Source of the DNA: Actinomadura rifamycini DSM 43936
GTDB lineage: Bacteria; Actinomycetota; Actinomycetes; Streptosporangiales; Streptosporangiaceae
Assembly: GCF_000425065.1 (NCBI RefSeq)
Contig: NZ_AULB01000023.1
Span: forward strand, 62,001 to 126,000
Direction of reading: 5' to 3'
Length of the DNA: 64,000 nucleotides
Positions 1 through 8,885 of this stretch are shown here, piece by piece. The notes beneath the pieces were generated by a model. The model worked only from the letters and a program-made list of their open reading frames with translations, had not been told where the DNA came from and searched no databases. The number at the start of each line of letters is the position of its first letter. The first letter of the stretch is position 1. A program made the position numbers and the translations under genes.

Positions 1-35
1 TCGTCGGGGTCTGCCCGGCGCAGGGAGGCCACTGA
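1..35 (+). CDS. C-terminal end of an upstream gene, probably MceA-like (partial)
   Basis: An open frame enters from the left edge and stops with TGA at 33-35. The last residues read VGVCPAQGGH. It ends one base before the next start codon, and a GGGAGG ribosome site for the next gene lies inside it. Position directly before five MCE genes suggests the mceA member of the operon, with yrbE permease genes further left. Only about ten codons are visible, so identity comes from context alone. Confidence 0.5.
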   Translation, partial: VGVCPAQGGH

Positions 36-36
36 C

Positions 37-1161
37 ATGGCGGTGCGACTCTCCCGCGCCCGCATCGGGCTGCTCGTCCGGCTCGTCGCGTTCGTGGCGG
101 TGACCGGCCTGCTCACCGCGTTCATCGGCGCGCAGATCGCCCGGCTGAGCTTCACCGACGGCTGGACGGTGACCGCCACCTTCGACGACGCCAGCGGCCT
201 CGCCGCCGGCGACGAGGTGAAGATCGCGGGCGCCCCGGTGGGCCGGGTCGACGAACTGAAGATCGTCGACGGCCGCGCCCGGGTCCGGATGCACGTGAAC
301 GAGACGGTGACCGTCCCGTCCGACAGCGAGGCCGCGATCCGCTGGCGCGACGCGATGGGCAGCCGCGTCGTCTACCTCATCCCCGGGACGAGCCCCGAGC
401 CGATGCGGCCCGGCGCGCACATCACCCGCACCCGGTCCGTCGTCGACGCGGGCGCCCTCATCGACCAGCTCGCGCCGCTCACCGAGAGCATCGACCCGAC
501 GCAGGTCAACACCGTCCTGGTGTCGCTGGCGCAGGCCCTCAACGGCAACGCCGAGGAGATCGACCGGCTGATCGTGAACGTCGACCGGCTGTCGTCCACG
601 ATCGCCGCGCGCCGCGCCACGCTCAAGCAGATGCTGGACGACTACGCCGCCATCAGCGAGATCATCGCTCGCCGCGACAAGCAGATCGGGCAGGCCGTCG
701 ACGGGCTCGTCGACCTCAGCGGGGCGTTCGCCGACAACCGGCGCCTCGTGGACGAGGCCCTCGTCGAGCTCGCCGCGATGGCGCGGACGTCCGACCGGGT
801 CCTCACCGGCAACAGCGCCGAACTGTCCGCCGTGGTGGCCCGGCTGGCGCAGCTCACCGGCGGCGTCCGGCGCAACGTCGGGACCCTCGCGCAGGTGATG
901 GAGTCGGCGTCGCCCAAGCTGCGGCACATCTTCGCGGCCACCGACAACGGCACCTACATGGAGGCCGCCATCCCCTGCCTCAGCCTCGCCGCGCCGCCCT
1001 GCCCGTACCCGACGCGGCTGCCGGGCGCCCGCGAGCCCGGGACGGCCGGGGCGTCCGGGACGTCCGGGACGTCCGGGGGCACGCAGCCGGCGGCGACGAC
1101 CGGACGGGTCCGCATCGACTCGGCGGGGGCGCTGCGCACCCTGCTGGTGGGAGGCGCCTGA
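37..1161 (+). CDS. MCE family protein (MceB position)
   Basis: Component of an Mce lipid or sterol import system, in which hexameric MCE proteins form a periplasm-spanning channel fed by YrbE permeases. The 374-residue protein has one N-terminal membrane segment (about residues 12-32), an MlaD/MCE domain (about 40-120, with the GLAAGDEVKIAG and VGRV signatures), and a long helical region to about 310. The tail is low-complexity Gly/Thr/Ser. The start follows a GGGAGG site at 23-28. The stop overlaps the next start as TGATG, so translation is probably coupled. The substrate cannot be read from sequence; sterols or fatty acids are the usual cargo in the family. Confidence 0.9.
   Translation: MAVRLSRARIGLLVRLVAFVAVTGLLTAFIGAQIARLSFTDGWTVTATFDDASGLAAGDEVKIAGAPVGRVDELKIVDGRARVRMHVNETVTVPSDSEAAIRWRDAMGSRVVYLIPGTSPEPMRPGAHITRTRSVVDAGALIDQLAPLTESIDPTQVNTVLVSLAQALNGNAEEIDRLIVNVDRLSSTIAARRATLKQMLDDYAAISEIIARRDKQIGQAVDGLVDLSGAFADNRRLVDEALVELAAMARTSDRVLTGNSAELSAVVARLAQLTGGVRRNVGTLAQVMESASPKLRHIFAATDNGTYMEAAIPCLSLAAPPCPYPTRLPGAREPGTAGASGTSGTSGGTQPAATTGRVRIDSAGALRTLLVGGA
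1039..1074 (+). repeat. Four 9-bp tandem repeats in the MceB-like tail
   Basis: Four near-identical units of the form GGGACGTCC encode the Gly-Thr/Ala-Ser-Gly-rich C-terminal tail of the MCE protein. The frame is kept, so copy number changes would alter only tail length. Confidence 0.75.
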
Positions 1162-2198
1162 TGCCGCTCGGATCGCTCCGCGACCGCAACCGGATCACCG
1201 TCGGGCTCGTGTCGTCCGGCACCCTGCTCGCGCTCGTCGTCGCCGTCTACCTGATCGGCACCGAGGGCCTGCTCCTCAACCGCTACACCGTCACCGGGGT
1301 GTTCGCCGAGACCGGCGGGCTGAAGGCCGGCGACGAGGTGCGGGTCGCCGGGATCCGCGCGGGCGAGGTCACCGCCGTCGAACCGGACTGGGGCAAGGGC
1401 CGCGTCCTCGTCACCTGGGAGGTCGACGCCGAGGTCGACCTCGGGCCCGCGACCCGCGCGGACGTCGAGGTCGCCAGCGTCCTCGGCGGCCGCTACCTGC
1501 GGCTGTCCGGCCCGGTCACCACCCCCCACCTGGCCGACCTGCCGGACGGCCGGCGCCGCGTCCCCCTCGAACGCACCGGCACGCCCGCCACCATCAACGA
1601 CGTCCTGAACCGCTCGACCGAGACGATCACCCGGCTCGACACCGAGTCCATCGACCGGATCCTCGGCGAGCTGAACGGGGTGTCCGCGGACGACCGGGGC
1701 CGGCTCAGCCGCACCCTCACCAACCTCGCCGACCTCGCCCGGACCGTCAACGAGTCCGAACCGCAGATCGAGAAGCTGCTGACCAACGGCGACCGCGTCC
1801 TCGACCTCGCCCGCACCAAGGAGAAGCAGCTCTCCGCCCTCCTCAGCAACGTGCGGCTCATGCTGGACGAACTGGAACGCCGCAAGACCGAGCTGTCGGC
1901 GTTCCTCGGCAGCGGCGGGCGGACGGTCGCGACGCTCACGCGGCTCATCGACAAGCAGCAGAAGCAGCTCGAGACCGTCATGGCCGACCTCCAGCGCACC
2001 CTCGGCACCCTGCGGCCCACCACCGGCGACTTCAACGAACTGCTCGCCTGGGCCGGGCCCACCCTCAGCGGGCTGTCCGCCACCGGCGGCCGCGGCCCCT
2101 GGCTGGACGTCCTCGCCAGCGGCATCGGCCCGCTCTCCCCGAAGGACCTCGCCGAACTGGCGAAATCGGCGCCCGAAGGAACCGGAGGACGGCGATGA
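1161..2198 (+). CDS. MCE family protein (MceC position)
   Basis: Second complete MCE protein of the operon, 345 residues. It has an N-terminal membrane anchor (about residues 14-34), an MCE domain (about 40-120: GLKAGDEVRVAG, GGRYLRLSG) and a long coiled region with repeated amphipathic helices to about 300. These are the features of channel-forming Mce subunits. Its ATG shares the A of the preceding TGA, and its stop overlaps the next start as ATGA, so the genes form one tightly coupled transcription unit. Confidence 0.9.
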   Translation: MPLGSLRDRNRITVGLVSSGTLLALVVAVYLIGTEGLLLNRYTVTGVFAETGGLKAGDEVRVAGIRAGEVTAVEPDWGKGRVLVTWEVDAEVDLGPATRADVEVASVLGGRYLRLSGPVTTPHLADLPDGRRRVPLERTGTPATINDVLNRSTETITRLDTESIDRILGELNGVSADDRGRLSRTLTNLADLARTVNESEPQIEKLLTNGDRVLDLARTKEKQLSALLSNVRLMLDELERRKTELSAFLGSGGRTVATLTRLIDKQQKQLETVMADLQRTLGTLRPTTGDFNELLAWAGPTLSGLSATGGRGPWLDVLASGIGPLSPKDLAELAKSAPEGTGGRR

Positions 2199-3223
2199 GA
2201 CGACTCGCCGCGGCCGCCGCCGCGCTCGCCCTGACCGCCGCCACCGGCGGCTGCACCCTCGCCCCCGACGACGGCACCTACCGCCTCACCGTCTACTTCG
2301 CCAAGACGACCTCCCTCTACGAGCAGTCCCGCGTCCGCATCATGGGCGCCGACGCCGGCAGCGTCGTCGGCATCCGCACCGAGGAGAACCGGGTCCGCGT
2401 CGACCTGGAGGTCGACGCGTCGGTCCCCGTCCGCCGCGACACCCGCGCCGCCATCGCGTCCGCGAACGCGCTCGGCGAACGCTTCGTCGTCCTGCACCCG
2501 CCCTGGCAGCCCGGCGCGCCCAAGGCGCCGTCCGGCATGGTGATCCCGCAGGAGCGCACGAAGCTGCCCGTCGAGATCGACGACGCGCTCGCCGCGTTCG
2601 CCCGGCTCAACAAGTCCATCGACCCGAAGCAGCTCGGCGACGCCGTCGGCCGCGGCGCCGACGACCTGCGCGGCCGCGGCGGCGACGTCAACGACGCCCT
2701 GCGCGGCACCGCCGACCTCACCGAGAACCTCGCCGCGCAGGACGAGCGCATCGTCTCCCTCGCCGACGGCCTGCGCACCCTCGCCACCGAACTCAACGCC
2801 CGCGACAAGCGCCTCGGCGAACTCATCGACTCGTTCTCCTCCGTCTCCCGGTCGCTCACCGAGGAGCGCGCCCGGCTCACCGCGTTCATCCAGGGCCTCG
2901 CCGCCGCGATCCGCGAGAGCCGCGTCATCGTCACCGCCTACAAGGAGACGCTGCCCGGCACCGTCTCCGACCTGTCGAACATCGTGCTGACCCTCAAGTC
3001 GAACGCGGGCTCCCTCAACCAGGCGATCGACGCCCTCGGCACGTTCGCCGACGTCGCCGTCGACGCCTGGGACCGGCAGAACCACGTCGCGACGATCCGC
3101 GTCGTCGTCCACGGCACCCTCCGCGCGTGGCTCCAGCCCCTGTTCGACGCGATGGGCTGGGGCACGGTCCCCTGCCTCGAAGGGCAGCCCGCCCTCGCGA
3201 ACTGCACGGAGGGGCCGCGATGA
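2195..3223 (+). CDS. MCE family protein, probable lipoprotein (MceD position)
   Basis: MCE subunit of 342 residues. The first 20 residues form a signal peptide ending in a lipobox-like TGGC, so the cysteine at about residue 20 is probably lipidated. Position -3 of the box is Thr rather than the usual Leu/Val, which makes it marginal. The MCE domain spans about 27-110 (EQSRVRIMGADAG, LGERFVVLHPPW), followed by a helical barrel segment. ATGA overlaps at both ends couple it to its neighbours. Confidence 0.88.
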   Translation: MRRLAAAAAALALTAATGGCTLAPDDGTYRLTVYFAKTTSLYEQSRVRIMGADAGSVVGIRTEENRVRVDLEVDASVPVRRDTRAAIASANALGERFVVLHPPWQPGAPKAPSGMVIPQERTKLPVEIDDALAAFARLNKSIDPKQLGDAVGRGADDLRGRGGDVNDALRGTADLTENLAAQDERIVSLADGLRTLATELNARDKRLGELIDSFSSVSRSLTEERARLTAFIQGLAAAIRESRVIVTAYKETLPGTVSDLSNIVLTLKSNAGSLNQAIDALGTFADVAVDAWDRQNHVATIRVVVHGTLRAWLQPLFDAMGWGTVPCLEGQPALANCTEGPR

Positions 3224-4209
3224 TCACACGGGCCGCACTGGCGCTCGTCCTGCTCCTCACCGCCTGCGGATGCACCCTGCAGACCATCGGCGCGCCGCAG
3301 GGCGACATGCGCCTCACCGCCGAGTTCGACGACGTGCAGAGCCTCGTCGTCGGGCACAGCGTCCAGATCTCCGACATCCGCGTCGGCACCGTCGTCGGCG
3401 TCGAACTCGCCGGCCGCCGGGCCGAGGTCACGATGTCGCTCAAGGACGACGTCCGGGTGCCCGTCGGGACCACCGCGGCGATCGCGAAGACGTCCCTGCT
3501 CGGCGAGAACTACGTGCGCCTGCAGCCGCCCCCGGGCGCGAGCGCCGGACCGTTCCTCGCGTCCGGCGCGTCCATCGGGCGGACGTCCGTCCAGCCGGAC
3601 CTGGAGCAGATCAGCGCCCGCCTCGGCCCGCTCCTCGCCGCCCTCGGCGGCCAGGAGATCTCGACCATCAACCGCGAGACCGCGACCGCCCTCGGCGGCA
3701 AGGGGCAGCGCCTCAACACGCTCATCAAGAAGGCCGCCGGCGTGTCCGACTCCTACGCCGCCGCCAGCGCCGAACTCGGCCGCGCCATGGACGACCTCGC
3801 GAAACTCGGGCACTCGCTCCGCGCCGGCGGCGAGGACATCGACGACCTGCCCGGCAACATCCGGCTCGCCACCGAACGCCTCCAGAACGACCGGGCGCAG
3901 GTGAAGCGGGCCGTTCAGGAACTGACGAAGCTCGGGACGTCGTTCAACGCGAACGTCCAGAGCGAGCACGCCCAGCGCCTCGCGACCCTGCTCCGGCGCG
4001 CCGACGACCTCCTCGCCGCCGCCGTCCGGGGCGGCGAGGACCTCAAGGCCCTCGCGAACGCCGTCCTGGCGTTCCTCGACGGCCCGTCCGTGTCGCACAG
4101 CGGGCAGGCGCTCCTCTTCCTGTGGATCAAGGGCTTCCTGCCGCACCCCGGAACCGCCGCGAAGACGCAGGCGCGGCAGCCGTGGCACCTGATGGGACCC
4201 CGCCCGTGA
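3220..4209 (+). CDS. MCE family lipoprotein (MceE position)
   Basis: MCE subunit of 329 residues. The chosen ATG at 3220 overlaps the previous stop (ATGA) and begins a clear lipoprotein signal peptide with lipobox LTAC, so a longer reading from about 3127 is rejected. MCE domain about residues 30-110 (LVVGHSVQISDIRVGTVVG, LGENYVRLQPP), then a long helical region. MceE of mycobacteria (LprK) is likewise a lipoprotein, which fits this position. The stop overlaps the next GTG start. Confidence 0.9.
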   Translation: MITRAALALVLLLTACGCTLQTIGAPQGDMRLTAEFDDVQSLVVGHSVQISDIRVGTVVGVELAGRRAEVTMSLKDDVRVPVGTTAAIAKTSLLGENYVRLQPPPGASAGPFLASGASIGRTSVQPDLEQISARLGPLLAALGGQEISTINRETATALGGKGQRLNTLIKKAAGVSDSYAAASAELGRAMDDLAKLGHSLRAGGEDIDDLPGNIRLATERLQNDRAQVKRAVQELTKLGTSFNANVQSEHAQRLATLLRRADDLLAAAVRGGEDLKALANAVLAFLDGPSVSHSGQALLFLWIKGFLPHPGTAAKTQARQPWHLMGPRP

Positions 4210-5489
4210 AACAGCCCCGCATCGTCGTCAACCTGGTGTTCTTCGCCGTCCTCGGCGTCGTCCTCGCCGTCTGGGCGCTCCGCAGCATCATCAGCATCGA
4301 CGCCCTCGAACGCCCGTACCACGTCACCGTCGAGTTCGCGACGTCCCCCGGCCTCCGCGCCGACCAGGAGGTCACGCACCTCGGCGTCCACGTCGGCACC
4401 GTCGGCGCCGTCGAACTCCGCGACGGCCACGTCGACGTCCGCCTCGACCTCGACCGCGGGGCGGACGTCCCCGCGGGCGCCGGCGCGCGCGTCCTGCGCA
4501 AGTCCGCGATCGGCGAACCGTACATCGAGCTCACGCCCCCGGCCCGTCCCGCCGGCCGGGACCTGCGGGACGGCGACCGGATCCCGGTGGCCCGCACCGA
4601 GTCGACCGTCGACTACCAGCAGCTCTTCCACGGGCTCGGCGAGACGCTCAAGGCCGTCGACCCCCGCGACGCGCAGACGCTCGTCCACGAGGCCGCCGCC
4701 GGCCTGGAGGGCCGCGGCGGCTCCATCAACGCGATCATCGGCGACACCCACCAGCTCACCGAGACCCTCGCCGCCGACGCCGGCACCCTCGACGCCCTCG
4801 CGGTCGAACTCACCCGCCTCACCTCGACCCTCGCGAGCCGCCGCGGCGCGATCGCCTCGGGCGTCAACGACCTCGCGACCGTCACCGCCACGCTCCGGCA
4901 GAACCGCGCGCACCTGGAGACCGCCCTCGACGAGGGCCCCGGCGCCCTCGCCCAGGTCAACGAGCTGCTGCGCAGGTCGCGCCCCGGCCTCGGCTGCCTG
5001 CTGACCGCCGCCGCCACCCCGTCCGAACCCCTCCTCACCGCGCAGAACTCCGCGAAGATCCGGCACGTCGTCGAGATGGTCCCGACCCTGAAGGCCCTGG
5101 TCACCGACATCACCGCCCGCGACGCCACCGGCCCGTACCTCCGCGTGGCCCCGGTCATCACCGTCGCCGGCCACGAGGCCCCCACCGAGTACGCCGACCC
5201 GCGGCCCAAGCCCCGGGCGCCCGACCTCACCCTGTGCGCCCCGCCCGCCGCCCAGTCCGGCGACTCCGGCGACGCCGGCGAACGCGACGGCTCCGCGCGC
5301 ACCGCGCCCGGCGCCCGCTCCACGCCCGGCGCCGACCCCGCGATGTCGGCGCGCCCCGTGCACGCGCGGGACGAGCCGTCCTCGGACGGCGGCGGATTCC
5401 CGCTGTGGCCGCCGCTGGCCGCCGCGCTCGTCCTGGCCGCCGTCGCCGCCCGCACCCTGCGGGCCGTGCGGATCCGCAAGCAGAAATGA
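4206..5489 (+). CDS. MCE family protein with extra C-terminal membrane segment (MceF position)
   Basis: Last MCE subunit of the operon, 427 residues. The GTG at 4206 overlaps the previous TGA and gives a protein that begins with a membrane anchor (about residues 7-28); a much longer upstream reading is an artefact of the open frame. MCE domain about 35-115 (GLRADQEVTHLGVHVG, IGEPYIELTPP), helical barrel to about 300. The tail is disordered, Pro/Ala/Asp-rich, and ends in a second hydrophobic stretch (about 397-418) followed by basic residues. A C-terminal membrane anchor is unusual for an Mce protein. Confidence 0.9.
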   Translation: MKQPRIVVNLVFFAVLGVVLAVWALRSIISIDALERPYHVTVEFATSPGLRADQEVTHLGVHVGTVGAVELRDGHVDVRLDLDRGADVPAGAGARVLRKSAIGEPYIELTPPARPAGRDLRDGDRIPVARTESTVDYQQLFHGLGETLKAVDPRDAQTLVHEAAAGLEGRGGSINAIIGDTHQLTETLAADAGTLDALAVELTRLTSTLASRRGAIASGVNDLATVTATLRQNRAHLETALDEGPGALAQVNELLRRSRPGLGCLLTAAATPSEPLLTAQNSAKIRHVVEMVPTLKALVTDITARDATGPYLRVAPVITVAGHEAPTEYADPRPKPRAPDLTLCAPPAAQSGDSGDAGERDGSARTAPGARSTPGADPAMSARPVHARDEPSSDGGGFPLWPPLAAALVLAAVAARTLRAVRIRKQK

Positions 5490-5506
5490 CCGAGAGGGAG
5501 GCACCG

Positions 5507-6361
5507 ATGTCGGACGACGTCGAGCCCGCCGAGGCGGACCGCGACCCCGCTGCGAACGACCCCGCGGAAACCCCCGCGACCGCCGAGACCACCAAACCCG
5601 CGAAGCCCGACGCCGCCCCGAACGCGGACGCCTCCGACACGGTCACGACGGGCGGAGAGCCCAGGGCCGGGGACGCCAAGGATTCGGACGCCAAGGATTC
5701 GGACGCCAAGGACTCGGAGTCGGAGTCGGAGGGCCTGGGCGAGGTCGGCAAGGCGGGCGGTGGTGCTGCTGCCAAGGGCGGGCGGAAGTGGGGCGTCCGG
5801 GGGGCGTGGGGGCGTGCGGGGGTCGGGCTCCTGCTGGTCGCGGCGGTCGCGACGGCGGGGCTCCAGTGGTACCGGGCGGACCGGGCCGCGCAGGAGGAGG
5901 CGGCGCGGCAGGCGGTGGAGCGGCAGGCCGGGGAGTTCGGGCAGGCGCTGCTCAGCTACGACCACGAGCACTTGCAGGACGCCCGGAACCGGGTGCTCTC
6001 GCTCGCGTCGGAGGACTTCGCGAAGACGTACGACGTGGCGTTCACCGGCGGGCTGGAGGGCGTGATCACGAAGCTCAAGGCGGACGCGTCGGCGACCGTG
6101 CGGGCCGTGTACCTGGGGGACGTCGACGAGTCCACGGCGCGCGCGATCGTGGTGATGGACTCGGAGGTGCGCAGTTCGGCGGGCACCCGGCGGGTGCTGG
6201 GCTCGCACCTGGACATGCGGCTGGTCCGCAAGGACGGGACGTGGCGGGTCACCGAGGTGACGTCGATCGGGGCCGCGCAGGAGACGATGACGGACCCGGA
6301 CGGGCGGCAGCAGGGCGGCGAGGCCGTCGTGCCGACGCCGGGGGCGTCGCCGGCCGGGTGA
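5507..6361 (+). CDS. Mce-associated membrane protein
   Basis: Protein of 284 residues from the ATG at 5507, which follows a strong GAGAGGGAGG site at 5491-5500. An in-frame ATG at 5486 overlapping the mceF stop is an alternative. The first 85 residues are acidic and Ala/Thr-rich, including three DAKDS units. One membrane segment lies at about 107-127. The outer domain (about 130-270) matches the small NTF2-like fold of Mce-associated proteins (ALLSYDHEHLQDARNRVLSLAS; FAKTYD). Such Mam proteins are thought to stabilise or assemble the Mce transporter. Last gene of the operon. Confidence 0.85.
   Translation: MSDDVEPAEADRDPAANDPAETPATAETTKPAKPDAAPNADASDTVTTGGEPRAGDAKDSDAKDSDAKDSESESEGLGEVGKAGGGAAAKGGRKWGVRGAWGRAGVGLLLVAAVATAGLQWYRADRAAQEEAARQAVERQAGEFGQALLSYDHEHLQDARNRVLSLASEDFAKTYDVAFTGGLEGVITKLKADASATVRAVYLGDVDESTARAIVVMDSEVRSSAGTRRVLGSHLDMRLVRKDGTWRVTEVTSIGAAQETMTDPDGRQQGGEAVVPTPGASPAG
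5672..5716 (+). repeat. Three 15-bp tandem repeats (DAKDS units)
   Basis: Three 15-base units at 5672-5686, 5687-5701 and 5702-5716; the third differs by one silent base (gactcg for gattcg). They encode repeated Asp-Ala-Lys-Asp-Ser in the cytoplasmic acidic arm of the Mce-associated protein and run on into a Ser-Glu repeat. Confidence 0.9.
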
Positions 6362-6403
6362 TCACGCGGCGGGGCGGCGGCGCCGTCCGTCCTCGCGCCC
6401 ATA

Positions 6404-6429
6404 GGCCCCGGCGGGCGCCCGCCGGGGCC
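6404..6429. terminator. Perfect 12-bp hairpin between convergent genes
   Basis: Arms at 6404-6415 and 6418-6429 are perfectly complementary around a CG loop. It sits between the end of the mce operon and the end of the convergent secreted-protein gene, so it could terminate both. There is no clear T run, as is common in high-GC actinomycetes. Confidence 0.75.
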
Positions 6430-6460
6430 GTGGCGAAGGGGGACCCTGCGGTCCCGGGGA

Positions 6461-6946
6461 TCAGGACTGGGCGAAGGTGTACGAGGCGGTGATCGTGGCG
6501 GACGACGGGCACAGCCAGCCGCTCGTCCGCTGGACGGTCTGCTCGGTGAACGCCGCGGTGACCGGGAAGGTCTCGCCGCCGGAGTAGGAGCCGGTGATGT
6601 CGCCGCCGAAGGTGCAGCCGATGGCGCTCATCTGGAAGCCGTCGAAGGACGCGACGCCGCCGCTGAGGCTGCCGCTCCAGGGCAGGCCGACGGGGGTGAC
6701 GGTGACGCCGCAGCCGCTCACGGAGGCGCCGGTGACGGTGAGCGTGCCGTCCGCCGCGACGCTGCCGGTGAGGGTCGAGTCGGTGCACGTGGCGGGGATG
6801 CCCGCGTCGATCACCATGTCACCGTCGAGGGTGGCGGTGAAGCTGCCGGCCGGCCAGGCCAGCGCGGGGGTGGCGGTCATGGCGACGGTCAGGGCGGCCG
6901 CGGCGGTCGTGGAGAGGAACGCGGCCTTCTTGCTGATGCGGGACAA
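6461..6946 (-). CDS. Small secreted protein of unknown function
   Basis: Protein of 161 residues with a Sec signal peptide (MSRISKKAAFL, hydrophobic core, cleavage near ATPALA at residue 30). The mature part is rich in Gly, Ser, Thr and Val, looks all-beta, and has four cysteines that could form two disulphides. I do not recognise the family. It is transcribed towards the mce operon and stands alone, with its own promoter and palindromic operator about 175 bases upstream. Confidence 0.85.
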   Translation of the reverse strand: MSRISKKAAFLSTTAAAALTVAMTATPALAWPAGSFTATLDGDMVIDAGIPATCTDSTLTGSVAADGTLTVTGASVSGCGVTVTPVGLPWSGSLSGGVASFDGFQMSAIGCTFGGDITGSYSGGETFPVTAAFTEQTVQRTSGWLCPSSATITASYTFAQS

Positions 6947-7118
6947 GGGGGGTCCTCATTTCGGGGATGTGGGCGTCGCGCCTGCACCCGAGGGGTGGGG
7001 TGGGAGTCCGCGGTCCGGCCTCGCCCGCCCGTGGCCGGCGGATCGGGGAAGGTGCGAACCGGGGACGGCCGGCCGGAGGACGCCGTCGCCGTCGACGCCG
7101 ATCTTCCGACCGTCTTAC

Positions 7119-7166
7119 TAGAACGCGTTCTATTGACACCATAGGCAAGGGTCGTTGAGCGGTCAA
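7119..7166 (-). promoter_or_regulatory. Promoter with palindromic TetR-type operator
   Basis: On the minus strand a -35 box TTGACC (7166-7161), a 17-base spacer and a -10 box TATGGT (7143-7138) form a good promoter. The perfect 14-bp palindrome TAGAACGCGTTCTA (7119-7132) starts just downstream of the -10 box, over the expected start site. It fits the pattern TnnAACnnGTTnnA known for KstR. The whole 477-base gap 6947-7423 holds only this site, a roughly 185-base leader for the secreted protein, and the symporter terminator; I see no gene in it. Confidence 0.7.
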
Positions 7167-7372
7167 CGCCCGAAAGGTGACTACATCCCCGACTTCTTTT
7201 GGCAGCTATGTCAGTGTCACTGGTTGGGGCTGCCGTGAAAGATGTGGCGTCCATTGCGGAAATGGTCGGTGTGACGACTCCGCTTATCCGCCGATCGCCG
7301 TCATTGCCGCAAATGGCACGGTGCGACCTTTCGCAAGAACATGTTTCAGGTAGGTCGCCCCCGGGACGACGA

Positions 7373-7400
7373 CGGCCCCGGGACGGTCGTCCCGGGGCCG
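7373..7400 (-). terminator. Hairpin after the symporter gene
   Basis: Arms of 13 bp at 7373-7385 and 7388-7400 pair perfectly around GT. It lies 23 bases beyond the stop of the symporter gene on the minus strand. Confidence 0.75.
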
Positions 7401-7423
7401 AGCGGATGTCGGTGCGCGGCTCG

Positions 7424-8815
7424 TCAGGTCTTGACCGCCTCGGACGGCTCCTGCTGCGGTCCCGACTTGAAGTAGGCGCGAGTCTCCCGCCAGACGAGCG
7501 GGCTCAGGATGAGCAGGCCCACGAGGTTCGGCAGCGCCATCAGGCCGTTCATCAGGTCGGAGAAGTTCCACACCACGGTGATCGTGGACACCGAGCCCAC
7601 GTAGACCATCGCGATGAAGACCAGCCGGTAGGGCAGCACGGCCTTCCGGCCGAACAGGTACTCCATGCAGCGCTCGCCGTAGTACGACCAGCCGAGGATG
7701 GTGGACGAGGCGAAGAACAGCACGCCGAGCGTGACGATGACGCTGCCCCAGTCGCCCGGCAGGCCCTCGTCGAAGGCGCGGGCGGTGAACGTGGCCGCGT
7801 CGGCCTCGCCGCCGGTCTTCCAGGAGTCCGTCACGATGATCGTCAGTGCGGTGAAGCTGACGACGACGAGGGTGTCGATGAAGGTCTGGGTCATCGACAC
7901 GAGCGCCTGCCGCACCGGGTGCGTCGTCTTGGCGGCCGCCGCGGCGATGCCGCCGGTGCCCAGCCCGGACTCGTTGGAGAAGATGCCGCGCGCGACACCG
8001 TACTGGATGGCGGCGGCGACGCCCGCGCCGACGAACCCGCCGGTGGCGGCGGTGCCCGAGAAGGCGTCGGTGATGATGAGGCCGAGCGCGCCCGGCAGCT
8101 CGCCGAGGTTGAACGCGAGGACGCCCAGCGCGCCCACGACGTACAGGACGATCATGATCGGCACGAACGCGGCGGTGATCCGGCCGATGCTCTTGATGCC
8201 GCCGACGATCACCACGGCGGCCAGGCCGGTGAGCAGCAGCCCGGTGACCCAGGTGTGCACGCCCCACTCGGCCTCGACGTTGCTGGAGACCGTGTTGGCC
8301 TGGACCATGTTGCCGATGCCGAACGCGGCGATGGCGCCCGCGATGGCGAAGAACCCGCCCAGGAACCAGCCGAGGCGGCCCTGGATGCCCTCGCGGAGGT
8401 AGTGCATCGGGCCGCCGCTCTGCTCCCCGGCGGCGTCCTTGCGCCGGAACCGCACCCCGAGGAACGCCTCGCTGTACTTGGTCGCCATCCCGACGAGGCC
8501 GGTGCACCACATCCAGAAGACCGCGCCCGGCCCGCCCAGCGCGATCGCGGTCGCGACACCGGCGATGTTGCCGACGCCGACGGTGGCCGCCAGCGCCGTG
8601 GTCAGCGCCTGGTAGTGCGCGATGTCGCCCTCGGTGTCCTCGCCGTCGCTGCGTTTGAAGAACGCCAGCCAGAAGGCGAGCTTGAAGTGCCGGAACTGCA
8701 GACCGCGCAGCAAGATCGTGAGATAGAGACCGGTCAGCAGCAGCAGGGGGATGAGCAACCACGGGCCCCAGACGAAGCTGCTGACATCGGCCAGGAAGGT
8801 CTCCAACGACTCCAT
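7424..8815 (-). CDS. Alanine/glycine:cation symporter (AGCS family)
   Basis: Sodium-coupled uptake of small neutral amino acids (Ala, Gly, perhaps D-Ala) across the plasma membrane. The 463-residue protein from the ATG at 8815 shows the family signatures: GVGNIAGVATAIALGGPGA near residue 80, KYSEAFLGVRFR near 120, and GIFSNESGLG near 270, with about ten membrane segments. A reading 18 codons longer begins over the promoter-proximal palindrome and is less likely. A histidine-free, Gly/Ala-rich transmembrane core and 450-500 residues are normal for the family. Confidence 0.93.
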   Translation of the reverse strand: MESLETFLADVSSFVWGPWLLIPLLLLTGLYLTILLRGLQFRHFKLAFWLAFFKRSDGEDTEGDIAHYQALTTALAATVGVGNIAGVATAIALGGPGAVFWMWCTGLVGMATKYSEAFLGVRFRRKDAAGEQSGGPMHYLREGIQGRLGWFLGGFFAIAGAIAAFGIGNMVQANTVSSNVEAEWGVHTWVTGLLLTGLAAVVIVGGIKSIGRITAAFVPIMIVLYVVGALGVLAFNLGELPGALGLIITDAFSGTAATGGFVGAGVAAAIQYGVARGIFSNESGLGTGGIAAAAAKTTHPVRQALVSMTQTFIDTLVVVSFTALTIIVTDSWKTGGEADAATFTARAFDEGLPGDWGSVIVTLGVLFFASSTILGWSYYGERCMEYLFGRKAVLPYRLVFIAMVYVGSVSTITVVWNFSDLMNGLMALPNLVGLLILSPLVWRETRAYFKSGPQQEPSEAVKT

Positions 8816-8840
8816 TGCACCACCGCGCTCTATGAGACTG

Positions 8841-8883
8841 ACGTTAACGTTGGGAACGTATCCCGCCATAGCGGCTTTGTGAA
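8841..8883 (-). promoter_or_regulatory. Symporter promoter with 10-bp palindrome
   Basis: Minus-strand -35 TTCACA (8883-8878), 17-base spacer, -10 TACGTT (8860-8855). Just downstream lies the perfect palindrome ACGTTAACGT (8841-8850), a candidate operator over the start site. No local regulator is obvious. Confidence 0.5.
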
Positions 8884-8885
8884 GA

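Noticed and set aside
3127..3219. Longer N-terminus for the MceE-position gene
   Set aside because: It would hide a clear lipoprotein signal peptide and overlap the previous gene by about 100 bases; ATG 3220 fits the ATGA pattern of the operon.
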